Shown: positions 8,388 through 17,036, counted from the stretch's first letter. The stretch: 51,675 nt of DNA from Gammaproteobacteria bacterium (GCA_021647505.1 JAKIUN010000021.1:1-51675), one strand, 5' to 3'. Notes: generated by a model from the letters alone, not told the origin. Translations and numbers: made by a program.

Positions 8388-10184
8388 TCAGGCGCTACTA
8401 CCGCCTCGGGTGGCAAGCGATTGTTTCAATTGATATTTTTCCTCATCACTGAGATCGCCAAGCCGAGATTTCGCAAGCAGGCGATCCAAGGCCTGCTCAT
8501 CATACAGGGAAGCGATATGTGCCATCACATCGCTAAACTCGACCGCCAGGCCGTCATCCGGCACGTCGACCGGCAATTGCGCCAGGCGTGCGAGATGCCG
8601 ACCTTCGTCCTGGCCCCGCCAATGTTCAAGAATAGCGCCACAACTTAAATGTGGGCTGGTGCGCAATAAATCAATCATTGCCTGTAGCAGTGGCACGCCG
8701 GGTAATTCGAGCCCTCGCAGGGTATCAAGTTCCGTCAGGCCTTCGACAAGTTGCGGACGCTGCAACAATAGACGGATCGCACGACGCACGGGCGAAGTGC
8801 CCGCTGCCGGAGCAGGGCGCTTAAGCCCTGCTCCTGGTCGGGGAACCCCAGTCAGGTCGGCCAGTGCCGCAGCATCAAGCCGGGCGACCTCCGCCAACTG
8901 CGTCGCCATCATATGCCGAAGCACACCCTGTGGCAGCTTTTTCAATAACGGCCGGGCCAGCTCCACCAATTGCGCGCGGCCATCGATAGAACCTAAATCG
9001 ACCCGGCCCGACAAAGCTTCAAAAAAATAACGGGAAAAGGGGCTGGCGTTCTCCAAACGTTGTTCAAATCCTGCCTGCCCTTCCTTGTGCACCAGGCTGT
9101 CCGGGTCTTCACCGTCGGGCAAAAACATAAAGCGAATCTGCCGCCCCTCACTCAGCACCGACAAGGCATTTTCCAGTGCACGCCAAGCGGCCTCCCGCCC
9201 GGCACGGTCACCATCAAAACAAAACACTACCTGCGGAACAACACGAAACAGTCGTTGTAAATGTTCCGTCGTGGTGGCCGTGCCCAGGGTGGCGACCACA
9301 TTGCGCACGCCGAACTGCGCCAGCGACACCACATCCATGTAGCCCTCCACCACCAACAGGCGCTCCAGCTTACGCACTGCCTTGCGCGCCTGGTACAGGC
9401 CGTACAGCTCGCTGCCTTTGTGAAACACCGGCGTCTCCGGCGAATTGAGGTATTTGGGCCCGGTCGCTCCCGCCTTCCTGGCTCCCGTAACATTCGCACC
9501 GCCCTGTGCATCATCTTCGCCGCCCATGACCCGCCCGCCGAAGCCGATCACCCGGCCCCGGCGGTCACGGATGGGAAACATGATGCGCTCGCGGAAGCGG
9601 TCATAGTGGCCACCGCCATCCTTGCGGATCAGCATGCCGGTCGCTAGCAGGCACTCGGTCTTTACGTCCAGTGCGGCGGTCAAGTTGTCCCAGCCGGGCG
9701 GGGCGAAGCCCAGCTCGAACTCGGCGGCAATCTCACCGCTCAGCCCGCGTCCCTTAAGATAGTCCTGCGCCTGCTGTGCCTGCGGATGTTGACGTAGCTG
9801 CTGACGGTAGTAATCGGTGGCCTTGCCCAGCACCTCATACAAATCCTGATTGCCACGATCCGTCGACGGCGCCGCCGAGCCGGCCTCGTACGGCACCTCC
9901 AGCCCAACCGCGCCGGCCAGCTCTTCCACGGCCTCGGCGAAGTCCATGTGCTCGTATTCCATCAGAAAGCCGATGGCCGAGCCATGCACGCCACAGCCGA
10001 AACAGTGGTAGAACTGCTTTTCACGACTCACCGTGAACGACGGGGTCTTTTCGTTATGAAAGGGGCAACAGGCAGCATATTCGCGCCCGGCCTTTCTCAG
10101 CGCCACGCGGCCGTCGATGACGTCGACGATATCGACGCGGGTCAGCAGCTCATCGATGAAATGGGGGGGAATGTAGCCAGCCAT
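8388..10184 (-). CDS. dnaG: DNA primase
   Basis: 598 residues from the ATG at 10184 (MAGYIPPHF). It synthesises RNA primers at the replication fork with DnaB. The CHC2 zinc finger is C40-H43-C61-C64. The catalytic TOPRIM core includes VVEGYMDVVSLAQFGV and FDGDRAG. The C-terminal third is the DnaB-interaction helicase-binding domain. An in-frame ATG seven codons upstream would put the start inside the palindromic element at 10191-10431, so 10184 fits the family N-terminus better. That element lies only 6 bases upstream, leaving no recognisable Shine-Dalgarno of normal type, so translation may depend on element sequence or coupling. Confidence 0.97.
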   Translation of the reverse strand: MAGYIPPHFIDELLTRVDIVDVIDGRVALRKAGREYAACCPFHNEKTPSFTVSREKQFYHCFGCGVHGSAIGFLMEYEHMDFAEAVEELAGAVGLEVPYEAGSAAPSTDRGNQDLYEVLGKATDYYRQQLRQHPQAQQAQDYLKGRGLSGEIAAEFELGFAPPGWDNLTAALDVKTECLLATGMLIRKDGGGHYDRFRERIMFPIRDRRGRVIGFGGRVMGGEDDAQGGANVTGARKAGATGPKYLNSPETPVFHKGSELYGLYQARKAVRKLERLLVVEGYMDVVSLAQFGVRNVVATLGTATTTEHLQRLFRVVPQVVFCFDGDRAGREAAWRALENALSVLSEGRQIRFMFLPDGEDPDSLVHKEGQAGFEQRLENASPFSRYFFEALSGRVDLGSIDGRAQLVELARPLLKKLPQGVLRHMMATQLAEVARLDAAALADLTGVPRPGAGLKRPAPAAGTSPVRRAIRLLLQRPQLVEGLTELDTLRGLELPGVPLLQAMIDLLRTSPHLSCGAILEHWRGQDEGRHLARLAQLPVDVPDDGLAVEFSDVMAHIASLYDEQALDRLLAKSRLGDLSDEEKYQLKQSLATRGGSSA

Positions 10185-10190
10185 GGGACT

Positions 10191-10431
10191 AGTGTAGTGT
10201 CTCATACTAAATACGAATATAGAAAGCCATTAACGCCACGAGTACAAGGCGCAGCCCGCCGGAAAGGGTGGTTCCCTTTTCAAGGGCTGCAACGCCGAAA
10301 TCGTGGCGTTAATGGCTTCCCTTTGGGCGAAACGAGAAAGGCATCTGCGGTGTCGCCTAAAGCGCCTACTGTTGGTGCAGCTGTCCTTTCTCGTTTCGTC
10401 TATATCCGCATTTAGTATGAGGCACTACACT
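10191..10431. repeat. 241-bp multi-hairpin palindromic element upstream of dnaG
   Basis: Outer inverted repeats of 30 bp (27 matches) at 10191-10220 and 10402-10431, beginning AGTGTAGTG. Inside are two further palindromes. One is an 18-bp perfect stem (AAGCCATTAACGCCACGA at 10224-10241 with 10301-10318), itself enclosing GCAGCCC/GGGCTGC and GGAAAGGG/CCCTTTTC stems. The other is a 14-bp stem (CGAAACGAGAAAGG at 10328-10341 with 10385-10398). As single strand or RNA it would fold into a three-way junction. It sits in the yqeY-dnaG gap, within the operon, and must be transcribed. Confidence 0.85.
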
Positions 10432-10542
10432 CGGGTAGGCCCTCGCAAGAGGAATGTCTGTGCCGTATCAACCAACCGGGCCTGGCAACAGCCCAATGGC
10501 CAATCCGTCGAAAAATACAGCCGCAGGGCAAAGCCCCAGGCA

Positions 10543-10992
10543 TCAAGCGCCGAGACGCGCCTTGAGCTTGGCGCTCACGGCGCCCATGTCGGCCCGACCC
10601 TGCACCTTGGGCTTGAGGATACCCATGGCCTTGCCCATCTCCTTCATGGAGCTGGCGCCGCTGGCGGCGATAGCCTCGTCGATGAGGGCATCAAGTTCGT
10701 TGTCGCCGAGCGCTTCGGGCAGGTAGGTCTGCAATACCGTGATCTCGAAAGATTCCTGATCCGCCAGATCCTGGCGACCGGCCTCTTCGAACTGGCGCAC
10801 GGAGTCACGGCGTTGCTTGACCATCTTGTCGAGCACCGCCAGCACCTGCGTATCGTCCAGCTCCACGCGCTCATCCACTTCACGCTGCTTGATGGCGGCC
10901 AGCGCCAGACGCACCACGCCGAGACGAGGCTTGTCCTTGTCGCGCATCGCTTGCTTCATGTCAGCGGTGAGCTGTTGCTTGAGTTCAGACAT
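10543..10992 (-). CDS. GatB/YqeY-domain protein
   Basis: 149 residues from ATG 10992 (MSELKQQLTADMKQAM). A TTG four codons upstream is the alternative. The single YqeY domain, related to the tail of the GatB amidotransferase, is recognisable from RLALAAIKQREVDER, the central EEAGRQDLADQE and the end GRADMGAVSAKLKARL. Such proteins are frequently encoded between rpsU and dnaG. The role is unproven, with a tRNA-related function suggested by the GatB relationship. Cytosolic and complete. The 110 bases downstream, before the palindromic element, contain nothing I recognise. Confidence 0.92.
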   Translation of the reverse strand: MSELKQQLTADMKQAMRDKDKPRLGVVRLALAAIKQREVDERVELDDTQVLAVLDKMVKQRRDSVRQFEEAGRQDLADQESFEITVLQTYLPEALGDNELDALIDEAIAASGASSMKEMGKAMGILKPKVQGRADMGAVSAKLKARLGA

Positions 10993-11051
10993 AAGAGAAG
11001 TCAATCAGAAGAGGGGGAGAAAGCCACCCACTAAGGGAGCGGCCATCGAAA

Positions 11052-11267
11052 TCAGTACATGCGCTTGCGGCGTGTCACTTCGCGAGAGATCTTTTTCAGG
11101 TGACGCTTGACGGCAGAAGCCATTTTGCGCTGGCGAGCCTGGGTGGGCTTTTCGTAGTATTCGCGGCGGCGAACTTCGGTGAGAACACCGGCCTTCTCGC
11201 AGGAACGCTTGAAACGACGCAGGGCGACGTCGAAGGGCTCGTTTTCTCTGACACGGACGTTTGGCAT
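11052..11267 (-). CDS. rpsU: 30S ribosomal protein S21
   Basis: 71 residues, standard length: [21 protein letters not shown], a lysine/arginine-rich body and the end RRKRMY. It is a small-subunit protein near the mRNA exit that aids initiation. It is the first gene of the rpsU-yqeY-dnaG-rpoD operon, transcribed from the promoter at 11366-11394 and divergent from tsaD. Confidence 0.97.
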   Translation of the reverse strand: MPNVRVRENEPFDVALRRFKRSCEKAGVLTEVRRREYYEKPTQARQRKMASAVKRHLKKISREVTRRKRMY

Positions 11268-11365
11268 TTGTGTTCCAATCCTTGCTGCTAACTAGTGATA
11301 AAATTCGTTTTTCAATCCCGCGCCACTTCTGCCTGCGAGGGCACCCATACGCGGGAGAACGCGGA

Positions 11366-11394
11366 ATTCTAGTCGCATCACGCGTGAAATGCAA
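11366..11394 (-). promoter_or_regulatory. Sigma-70 promoter of the rpsU-rpoD operon
   Basis: On the minus strand a -35 box TTGCAT (11394-11389), exactly 17 bases, then a -10 box TAGAAT (11371-11366). It lies about 100 bases upstream of the rpsU start, in the gap divergent to tsaD. Prediction from consensus and spacing. Confidence 0.65.
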
Positions 11395-11413
11395 AATTCT
11401 TGGAACCCTATAT

Positions 11414-12439
11414 ATGAGAATCCTCGGCATCGAGACCTCCTGCGATGAAACCGGCATCGCCATTTACGACACGGAACAGGGCCTGCTGGCCGACGCCCTG
11501 CACAGCCAGATCGCCCTGCATGCCGATTACGGCGGCGTGGTGCCGGAGCTGGCCTCGCGTGATCACGTGCGCAAGACCCTGCCGCTGATCCGTCAGGTAC
11601 TGGCGGACGCCAACTGCACAGCAGACGACATCAACGGCATCGCCTTCACCGCCGGCCCCGGACTGGTGGGCGCCCTGCTGGTGGGCTGCGCCATCGGCCG
11701 CAGTCTGGCCTGGGCCTGGGGCGTGCCTGCGGTGGAGGTCCATCACATGGAAGGCCATCTGCTGGCACCGCTGCTGGAAGACGACGCCCCGGCCTTTCCC
11801 TTCGTCGCCCTGCTAGTCTCCGGTGGCCATACCCTGCTGGTGGCGGTGAAAGGCGTGGGCGAATACGAGATCCTCGGCGATACGTTGGATGACGCCGCCG
11901 GCGAGGCTTTCGACAAAACCGCCAAGCTGCTGGGCCTCGACTACCCCGGCGGCCCGGCACTGGCCCGGCTGGCTGAATCTGGCGACCCGACGCGCTTCCG
12001 CTTTCCCCGCCCGATGACCCACCGCCCCGGGCTGGACTTCAGCTTCAGCGGCCTGAAGACCTTCGCCGTCAACACCGCAAGCGAACATACAGACACCCCT
12101 CAGACCCGCGCCGACATCGCCCGCGCCTTTCAGGACGCGCTGGTGGACACACTGCTCATCAAGTGCCGCCGCGCACTGAAACAGACCGGCATGCAGCGGC
12201 TGATCATCGCCGGAGGCGTTAGCGCCAACCGGCAATTACGTGACAGTCTGCAGGCCAATGCCAAAAAGGAAGGCTTCAACGTGTTTTATCCACGTCCCGC
12301 TTTCTGTACCGACAACGGCGCCATGATTGCCTTTGCCGGCGCCCTGCGGCTTGATGCCGGTGAACGGATCGGCCTCGCCTTCAATGGCCGGCCGCGCTGG
12401 CCCATCGACACATTGGACGCACCCGGCCAGGCCATCTGA
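11414..12439 (+). CDS. tsaD: tRNA N6-threonylcarbamoyladenosine transferase TsaD
   Basis: 341 residues from ATG 11414 ([14 protein letters not shown]). The in-frame extension back to 11261 crosses the rpsU start and is rejected. It transfers threonylcarbamoyl to A37 of ANN-decoding tRNAs, with TsaB and TsaE. It has an ASKHA ATPase fold, metal ligands H111 and H115 in HHMEGH, SGGHT in the phosphate loop and [10 protein letters not shown] near the end. It is divergent from rpsU, the usual arrangement in gammaproteobacteria. A hairpin at 12471-12491 terminates it. Confidence 0.97.
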   Translation: MRILGIETSCDETGIAIYDTEQGLLADALHSQIALHADYGGVVPELASRDHVRKTLPLIRQVLADANCTADDINGIAFTAGPGLVGALLVGCAIGRSLAWAWGVPAVEVHHMEGHLLAPLLEDDAPAFPFVALLVSGGHTLLVAVKGVGEYEILGDTLDDAAGEAFDKTAKLLGLDYPGGPALARLAESGDPTRFRFPRPMTHRPGLDFSFSGLKTFAVNTASEHTDTPQTRADIARAFQDALVDTLLIKCRRALKQTGMQRLIIAGGVSANRQLRDSLQANAKKEGFNVFYPRPAFCTDNGAMIAFAGALRLDAGERIGLAFNGRPRWPIDTLDAPGQAI

Positions 12440-12470
12440 AACGCTGATTCGGCACAGAGAAAACACAAAA

Positions 12471-12491
12471 AAGGCGGCCAATAGCCGCCTT
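12471..12491. terminator. Bidirectional terminator between tsaD and the HU-like gene
   Basis: Stem AAGGCGGC (12471-12478), loop CAATA, stem GCCGCCTT (12484-12491). It is flanked by an A-run on the left and TCTTCGTT on the right, so it can serve both converging genes. Confidence 0.8.
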
Positions 12492-12513
12492 CTTCGTTAC
12501 TGACTGACAGAAC

Positions 12514-12957
12514 TTACTTGGAAACCATACCTTTCAGTTTGGTCAGCGGCAGAACCTTGATCTTAATACTGGCAGGCTTGGCGGCCACATTCATCAGCTC
12601 ACCGGGCTTGAACGGATTCGGTACGTTTTTGCGCGCCTTGCGAGCCAGCTTCTTTACCGTTTTCACCTTCAGCAGGCCAGGCAGGGTAAATTCACCACAG
12701 GAACGCGGTTTGATGTGGCGTTCGATCAGCACCGCCAGCTCATCCAGTACGGCAACAACCTGCTTTTTGCTAAGCTCCGTATTCTCGGCCAGCTCATTGA
12801 GAACCTGTGTCTTGGTGTAACGTTCCTTGATCGCCGTCAGCTTGCGCCCCGGAGCAGCTGCCTTCCTTGCAACGACCTTTTTCTTCGCAACGGCCTTTTT
12901 CGCCGGAGCCTTCTTCTTCGCGACGGACTTCTTGGTCGCCTTTTTCTTCATTGCCAT
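12514..12957 (-). CDS. HU-like DNA-binding protein with lysine/alanine-rich (histone H1-like) N-terminal tail
   Basis: 147 residues from ATG 12957, preceded by AGGGAG at suitable spacing. The longer frame to 13080 has no such site. Residues 1 to about 45 are a low-complexity Lys/Ala tail (repeats of KKA, VAKKK, APAKK) like histone H1. The rest is an HU/IHF-type fold: YTKTQVLNELAENTELSKKQV (dimerisation helices), then the DNA-binding arm with NPFKPGELMNV in place of the usual RNP-type arm, ending KLKGMVSK. It likely compacts or bends DNA nonspecifically. This domain combination is known in several proteobacteria. The specific role is unknown. Confidence 0.88.
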   Translation of the reverse strand: MAMKKKATKKSVAKKKAPAKKAVAKKKVVARKAAAPGRKLTAIKERYTKTQVLNELAENTELSKKQVVAVLDELAVLIERHIKPRSCGEFTLPGLLKVKTVKKLARKARKNVPNPFKPGELMNVAAKPASIKIKVLPLTKLKGMVSK

Positions 12958-13160
12958 GAGTGGGAATCTCCCTGGGAGGTAACAGAATGAAATAGATTTT
13001 CCATCGCCGAACAAACAGTATTCAGCAATTTCGCGGGTTTTATAGTCTTTTTTCCGCTCATGCGCAATGTCGGCGTGCAAAATACTCGTGCCAAAGGCTA
13101 TACATCACGCTATTATTGCCGACACACAGAGCAGCCTGCAAGGCCTACCATCCCCACCCC

Positions 13161-13706
13161 ATGCGCAAGACACCCGAAGTCCTCGACGCCAAAATCATCG
13201 CCCGCACGCGCTTCTTTCGTGTCGAGCAGCGCGACCTGCGCTTTACCAACGGCACCGAAGTCTGCTACGAACGACTAGTCGGCTCGTCAGGCGGTGCCGT
13301 GCTAATCATCCCCATGCTGGATGACGATACCGTGCTGATGATCCGAGAATACGCCGCCGGCGTGCATCGTTATGAACTGGCTCTGCCGAAGGGCAAAATC
13401 GAAAAAAATGAGGCCATTCTCGATGCGGCAAACCGGGAAATCATGGAGGAGGTCGGCTACGGCGCCCACAAGCTGGAACACGTAACCAGCCTGACCATCG
13501 CCCCCGGCTACCAGAGTCATTGCACCCATGTGGTGCTGGCGCAAGACCTGTTCGAACGGCGTTGTGAGGGGGACGAACCAGAAGAAATCGAAGTGGTACC
13601 CTGGCCCCTGAGCCGTCTGAATGAACTGTTGGCACAGGAAGAATGTACCGAGGCACGCAGCATCGCGGCGCTTTTCATAGCCCGCGAACACTTGGCCCAA
13701 CAATAA
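13161..13706 (+). CDS. nudE: NudE-type Nudix hydrolase (ADP compounds)
   Basis: 181 residues from ATG 13161. The Nudix box lies at about residues 78-100: GKIEKNEAIL then NREIMEEVGY, matching GX5EX7REUXEEXGU. Outside the box, ILIREYA-like (VLMIREYAAGVHRYEL) and GDEPEEIEVVPWPL match E. coli NudE, which cleaves ADP-ribose, NADH and Ap3A. cysQ follows 27 bases downstream; this pairing is conserved and links removal of ADP-containing by-products and PAP. No strong Shine-Dalgarno precedes the chosen ATG, so the start is the least certain part. Confidence 0.9.
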   Translation: MRKTPEVLDAKIIARTRFFRVEQRDLRFTNGTEVCYERLVGSSGGAVLIIPMLDDDTVLMIREYAAGVHRYELALPKGKIEKNEAILDAANREIMEEVGYGAHKLEHVTSLTIAPGYQSHCTHVVLAQDLFERRCEGDEPEEIEVVPWPLSRLNELLAQEECTEARSIAALFIAREHLAQQ

Positions 13707-13733
13707 CACCCCCACCAACCCAAGGAAGTAAAC

Positions 13734-14531
13734 GTGGCAAACCCCAGTGAACTCCTGAATGATGTTATCGACCTCGCCACCGACGCCGGTGAACGCATTC
13801 TGGAAATCTATCAGACAGACTTCGACATCACCCACAAGGAAGACGACTCACCACTCACCGCCGCCGACATGGCCGCACACAATGCCATCGTTGCCGGTCT
13901 TTCCATTCTCACCCCGGAGCTACCGATTCTATCGGAAGAATCCGCCAAAATTCCCTTCGAGGAGCGGAAAAAGTGGCAGACCTACTGGCTCGTTGACCCA
14001 CTCGATGGCACTCGTGAATTTATCAAGCGTAATGGTGAATTCACCGTCAACATCGCCCTTATCGATAAACACGAATCTATCCTCGGCGTCATCTATACCC
14101 CGGTCAGCGGATTGACCTACTACGCCGCACGCGGACACGGTGCCTACAGAAAACGCATCAAGGACGGTGAAGCCACGCGCATCCACACCCGCAAAAAAGA
14201 ACCCGGCCGTACCGTCGTCGCCGGCAGTCGGTCACATCGAGGTGATTCCCTCAAGGCCTTCCTCTCCCATATTGGTGACCACGACATCGTCAGCATGGGC
14301 AGTTCACTGAAATCCGGACTGGTGGCGGAAGGCAAGGCCGACATCTACCCACGCCTCGGCCCGACCTCGGAATGGGATACCGCCGCCGCCCACTGCATCG
14401 TCGACGAAGCCGGCGGACGCATCACCCAGACAGACCTGTCACCACTGCTCTACAACACCAAGGAATCCCTGCTCAATCCAGAATTTCTTGTCGTCGGCGA
14501 CTCGGACTACGACTGGGTGCGCTTCCTATGA
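13734..14531 (+). CDS. cysQ: 3'(2'),5'-bisphosphate nucleotidase CysQ
   Basis: 265 residues from a GTG at 13734, preceded by AAGGAAG. It hydrolyses PAP (and PAPS) to AMP, relieving PAP toxicity from sulfate assimilation. Inositol-monophosphatase-fold motifs are complete: LSEES (metal Glu), WLVDPLDGTREFI (metal DxxDG) and EWDTAAAHCIVDEAGG. Length is normal. It is probably co-transcribed with nudE. Confidence 0.96.
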   Translation: MANPSELLNDVIDLATDAGERILEIYQTDFDITHKEDDSPLTAADMAAHNAIVAGLSILTPELPILSEESAKIPFEERKKWQTYWLVDPLDGTREFIKRNGEFTVNIALIDKHESILGVIYTPVSGLTYYAARGHGAYRKRIKDGEATRIHTRKKEPGRTVVAGSRSHRGDSLKAFLSHIGDHDIVSMGSSLKSGLVAEGKADIYPRLGPTSEWDTAAAHCIVDEAGGRITQTDLSPLLYNTKESLLNPEFLVVGDSDYDWVRFL

Positions 14532-14657
14532 CAAAAGAAAAGCGATGATCTAGGAGGAAATACATAAGGAACCTTTTATCCCAGGGAACCTCTGACCAAA
14601 TTAACATCCCGCGCCCAGGCGCCTCAACTGCAAATGCAAAACTGCAAAGGAAACAAT

Positions 14658-15371
14658 GTGAAGACCGCCAGCACCGCACTTACAATTACTCTCGGCACAC
14701 TCCTGCTGAGCAGTACCTTGACAGCCGGCAACGCCCTCGCCGCTGACCCCAGCCTGAAAACCGAACAGGAAAAATTCAGTTATGCCATCGGCTATCAGGT
14801 CGGCCAGAGTTTCAAGCGCGAAGGTCTGGATATCGACAGCAAGGCCCTGGCACAAGCCATCGACGACGTCCTGAGCGACAGCGAACTAAAACTGAGCACG
14901 GATGAAATGCGCGACATTGTAGAATCCTTCCAGGCCAAACAGGCCGCTGAGCGCACCGCCCGTGCCGACAAGGCCCTCGAAGAAGGTAAGGCCTTCCTGA
15001 TCGCCAACAAGGAAAAAACCGGCGTAAAGGAACTGCCCAGCGGCGTACAGTACAAGGTCATTACTTCCGGCTCCGGCAAACAGCCCAAGGCCACTGACAG
15101 TATTTCCGCCCACTACCGCGGCACCCTGCTCAACGGCGAGGAATTCGACAGCTCCTACGAGCGCGGCGAGCCCGCCACCTTCGGAGTCAATCAGGTCATC
15201 AAGGGCTGGCAGGAAATCCTGCAGATGATGCGCGAAGGCGACAAATGGGAAATCTACATCCCCGCAGAAATGGCCTACGGGGCACAGGGTGCGGGCGGCA
15301 ATATCGGCCCCAATGAAACCCTGACCTTCGAGATCGAACTGATCAAAGTTAACGAGCCTGATTCCCAATAA
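14658..15371 (+). CDS. Periplasmic FKBP-type peptidyl-prolyl isomerase (FkpA/Mip-like)
   Basis: 237 residues from a GTG at 14658 with AAAGGA about 7 bases upstream; an ATG at 14634 is the alternative. There is a signal peptide of about 30 residues ending near GNALAADP. Residues about 35-115 form the helical FKBP N-terminal dimerisation domain (FSYAIGYQVGQSFK). A linker follows, then a canonical FKBP domain: ISAHYRGTLLNGEEFDSSY, the VIKGWQEILQMM hallmark and AYGAQGAGGNIGPNETLTFEIEL. It acts as a periplasmic folding catalyst and chaperone. The TAA stop is also the first base of the palindromic element that begins at 15371. Confidence 0.94.
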   Translation: MKTASTALTITLGTLLLSSTLTAGNALAADPSLKTEQEKFSYAIGYQVGQSFKREGLDIDSKALAQAIDDVLSDSELKLSTDEMRDIVESFQAKQAAERTARADKALEEGKAFLIANKEKTGVKELPSGVQYKVITSGSGKQPKATDSISAHYRGTLLNGEEFDSSYERGEPATFGVNQVIKGWQEILQMMREGDKWEIYIPAEMAYGAQGAGGNIGPNETLTFEIELIKVNEPDSQ

Positions 15372-15596
15372 GGAACGCGCACGTAATAATTTTCTGATAT
15401 GGCGCTCATATTTAGTCTGTATTTGTTTGTTCTGATTGCCTACAGGGATGTAGGTAAGGGGCGTGAGCAGGACGCGGAAGCCTTGAAAAAAGGCGCAGGA
15501 ATAGTTGTTCTATTTTGAGCTTTTGTGATTGAAGAACGGACGAAGACGGGCTGAAGATGGGATGCAAGATCGGGAAATTATTGCGTGCACGTTCCT
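15371..15596. repeat. 226-bp MITE-like element between the FKBP and J-domain genes
   Basis: Terminal inverted repeats of 22 bp with two mismatches: left 15371-15392 (AGGAACGCGCACGTAATAAT...) and right 15575-15596 (...TTGCGTGCACGTTCCT). There is no coding capacity. It fills the gap exactly, starting at the last base of the FKBP stop codon and ending 9 bases before the next ATG. It is unrelated in sequence to the dnaG-upstream element. Confidence 0.8.
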
Positions 15597-15605
15597 GAGC
15601 CACAC

Positions 15606-16181
15606 ATGGGTGCCAACACCTTTACGCTGAAACTACAGCAGGTGTTGCGCGCCCACCCCGCTGGAATCAGCGAATTCGGCCTCATCAAATGGCTTGAAGC
15701 CGACGGCCAGGCCGGCTTCGACAAGGACTGCCTGCGCACCAACTTGTCGCTATTTCAGACCCATTTTCTGCTGTTCCACAGCCTCTATCTGTTACGTGAC
15801 GAATTATCTGCCCGTGGTGATGCCCGCCTGGACATCAGCGCACTCTGTATCCAACTCATTCCACTCACACACACCTCGCCATCCGCCATCGACCGGCACG
15901 ATCCACTGCGGGCCTATTACCTGGATCTGGACAACCTGGAAAACACCCCCGACCACGAGGTCGATGCCTTGCTGAATACCTTCTGGGAGCACTTCATCGG
16001 CGACGACGAACGCCGACAGGCACTCAGCGTGCTCGAACTACAAGATCCGGTGGACTGGCCCATCATCAAGGCCCGACACCGTCGGCTGGCCATGCAACAT
16101 CACCCGGATCGTGGCGGCGACAAAGCACGACTGCAAGCCATCAATGCCGCCATGGATAGGCTGACACGCAGCTACAAGTAG
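15606..16181 (+). CDS. DnaJ-related protein with C-terminal J domain
   Basis: 191 residues from ATG 15606. The N-terminal 140 residues resemble the DNAJ_related region found in some gammaproteobacterial proteins (LRAHPAGISEFGLIKWLEA, QTHFLLFHSLYLL). The last 60 residues are a shortened J domain with helix II, the HPD signature in AMQHHPDRGGD (about 166-168) and helix III AINAAMDRL. The J domain would stimulate an Hsp70 ATPase. There is no zinc-finger or Gly/Phe region, so it is not a general DnaJ. Its upstream region is entirely the MITE-like element. Confidence 0.88.
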   Translation: MGANTFTLKLQQVLRAHPAGISEFGLIKWLEADGQAGFDKDCLRTNLSLFQTHFLLFHSLYLLRDELSARGDARLDISALCIQLIPLTHTSPSAIDRHDPLRAYYLDLDNLENTPDHEVDALLNTFWEHFIGDDERRQALSVLELQDPVDWPIIKARHRRLAMQHHPDRGGDKARLQAINAAMDRLTRSYK

Positions 16182-16208
16182 CCCTCTATTTGAAATACAG
16201 CGTTTTGT

Positions 16209-16240
16209 TTGCCACAGAGACACGGAGACTCAGAGAAAAG
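16209..16240. repeat. Solitary half of the CCACAGAG-type repeat
   Basis: TTGCCACAGAGACACGGAGA followed by CTCAGAGAAAAG. The same sequence forms the left arm of the inverted-repeat element at 38294-38450. Only one arm is present here, next to the aldo-keto reductase scar. Confidence 0.7.
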
Positions 16241-16255
16241 TTTAAATTCTTATGC

Positions 16256-16360
16256 ACTGACCCGGAACAGTTGCAGAACAACCTGGATAGCGCGAATATT
16301 CGACTCGATGACACTATTCTAGAGGCCATTCATGCCAACAACCCCAACCCGGCGCCCTGA
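16256..16360 (+). pseudogene. C-terminal scar of an aldo/keto reductase
   Basis: The frame reads DPEQLQNNLDSANIRLDDT, then ILEAIHANNPNPAP and a stop at 16358-16360. This is the characteristic end of the aldo/keto reductase family (a helix that closes the barrel, ending in NPNPAP). No barrel sequence precedes it. The 5' side is the solitary CCACAGAG repeat. It is a deletion remnant. Confidence 0.65.
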
Positions 16361-16424
16361 CCGCGACCATGAATAACGAACAGCGGCCGTTAATAACAAT
16401 AAGAACACACGCAGGAGAATCATT

Positions 16425-17033
16425 ATGAACCTCACTCGCCTGATGGCTATCATTGGCTTTACGGTTGCACTACTGCTCAGCAGTGGCTGTGCCACGGTCT
16501 ATACCCAACACCCGACACTCGCCGACAAGGCCGGCCCGGATGTCGCCAGCGTGTACTTTATCCGCACCGTCCCCGTATACACCAACGACTTCGCCGACGC
16601 CCCGGTCATCATCGAATTCCAGGACAAGAAGCTGCTCAAACTCGGCGAAGGCGCCTACACACTTCTCTATCTGAAGCCCGCCAAGGGCGAGCTAAAGGTT
16701 TCCAACAACACCCTGTACACCAACCAACTGAACAGTCAGCGTGTGTGGAAAGAACGGCACTATCGCTTTATCGGCGGGCGCACCTATTTTATTCACATCC
16801 AGCAAATTGACGAGGAGTTCCGTGGGATCTTCTATGAACCCGAGTTGGTATCTCTGCAGCAGGCCAAACAGCTGATCAAACATCTCCGTCGCATGGGAGC
16901 AAAGGCCGCGGCCCACCCCATCGACAAACTCACCCATGTCGCCGCCCCTCCGGAGAGCGCGGCCAAGGATAAAAAGCCCACCCTTCCGGAGAGCCTCTAT
17001 AAATCCACACCCTACATGCTAGACGAAAAGTGA
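16425..17033 (+). CDS. Lipoprotein of unknown function
   Basis: 202 residues with AGGAGA 7 bases before ATG 16425. Type II signal peptide with lipobox LLSSGC, so Cys22 is probably lipidated. The mature part is beta-rich (VASVYFIRTVPVYTND, KLLKLGEGAYTLLYLKPAKGEL, YRFIGGRTYFIHIQQID) and resembles DUF2846-like envelope lipoproteins, with a charged C-terminal tail. The gene ends 3 bases before the LVIVD-repeat gene, so the two probably form an operon and act together in the envelope. Family assignment is tentative. Confidence 0.75.
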   Translation: MNLTRLMAIIGFTVALLLSSGCATVYTQHPTLADKAGPDVASVYFIRTVPVYTNDFADAPVIIEFQDKKLLKLGEGAYTLLYLKPAKGELKVSNNTLYTNQLNSQRVWKERHYRFIGGRTYFIHIQQIDEEFRGIFYEPELVSLQQAKQLIKHLRRMGAKAAAHPIDKLTHVAAPPESAAKDKKPTLPESLYKSTPYMLDEK

Positions 17034-17036
17034 GTC

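Noticed and set aside
12958-13080. Longer start for the HU-like protein
   Set aside because: No ribosome-binding site, and the extra residues do not fit; ATG 12957 has AGGGAG upstream.
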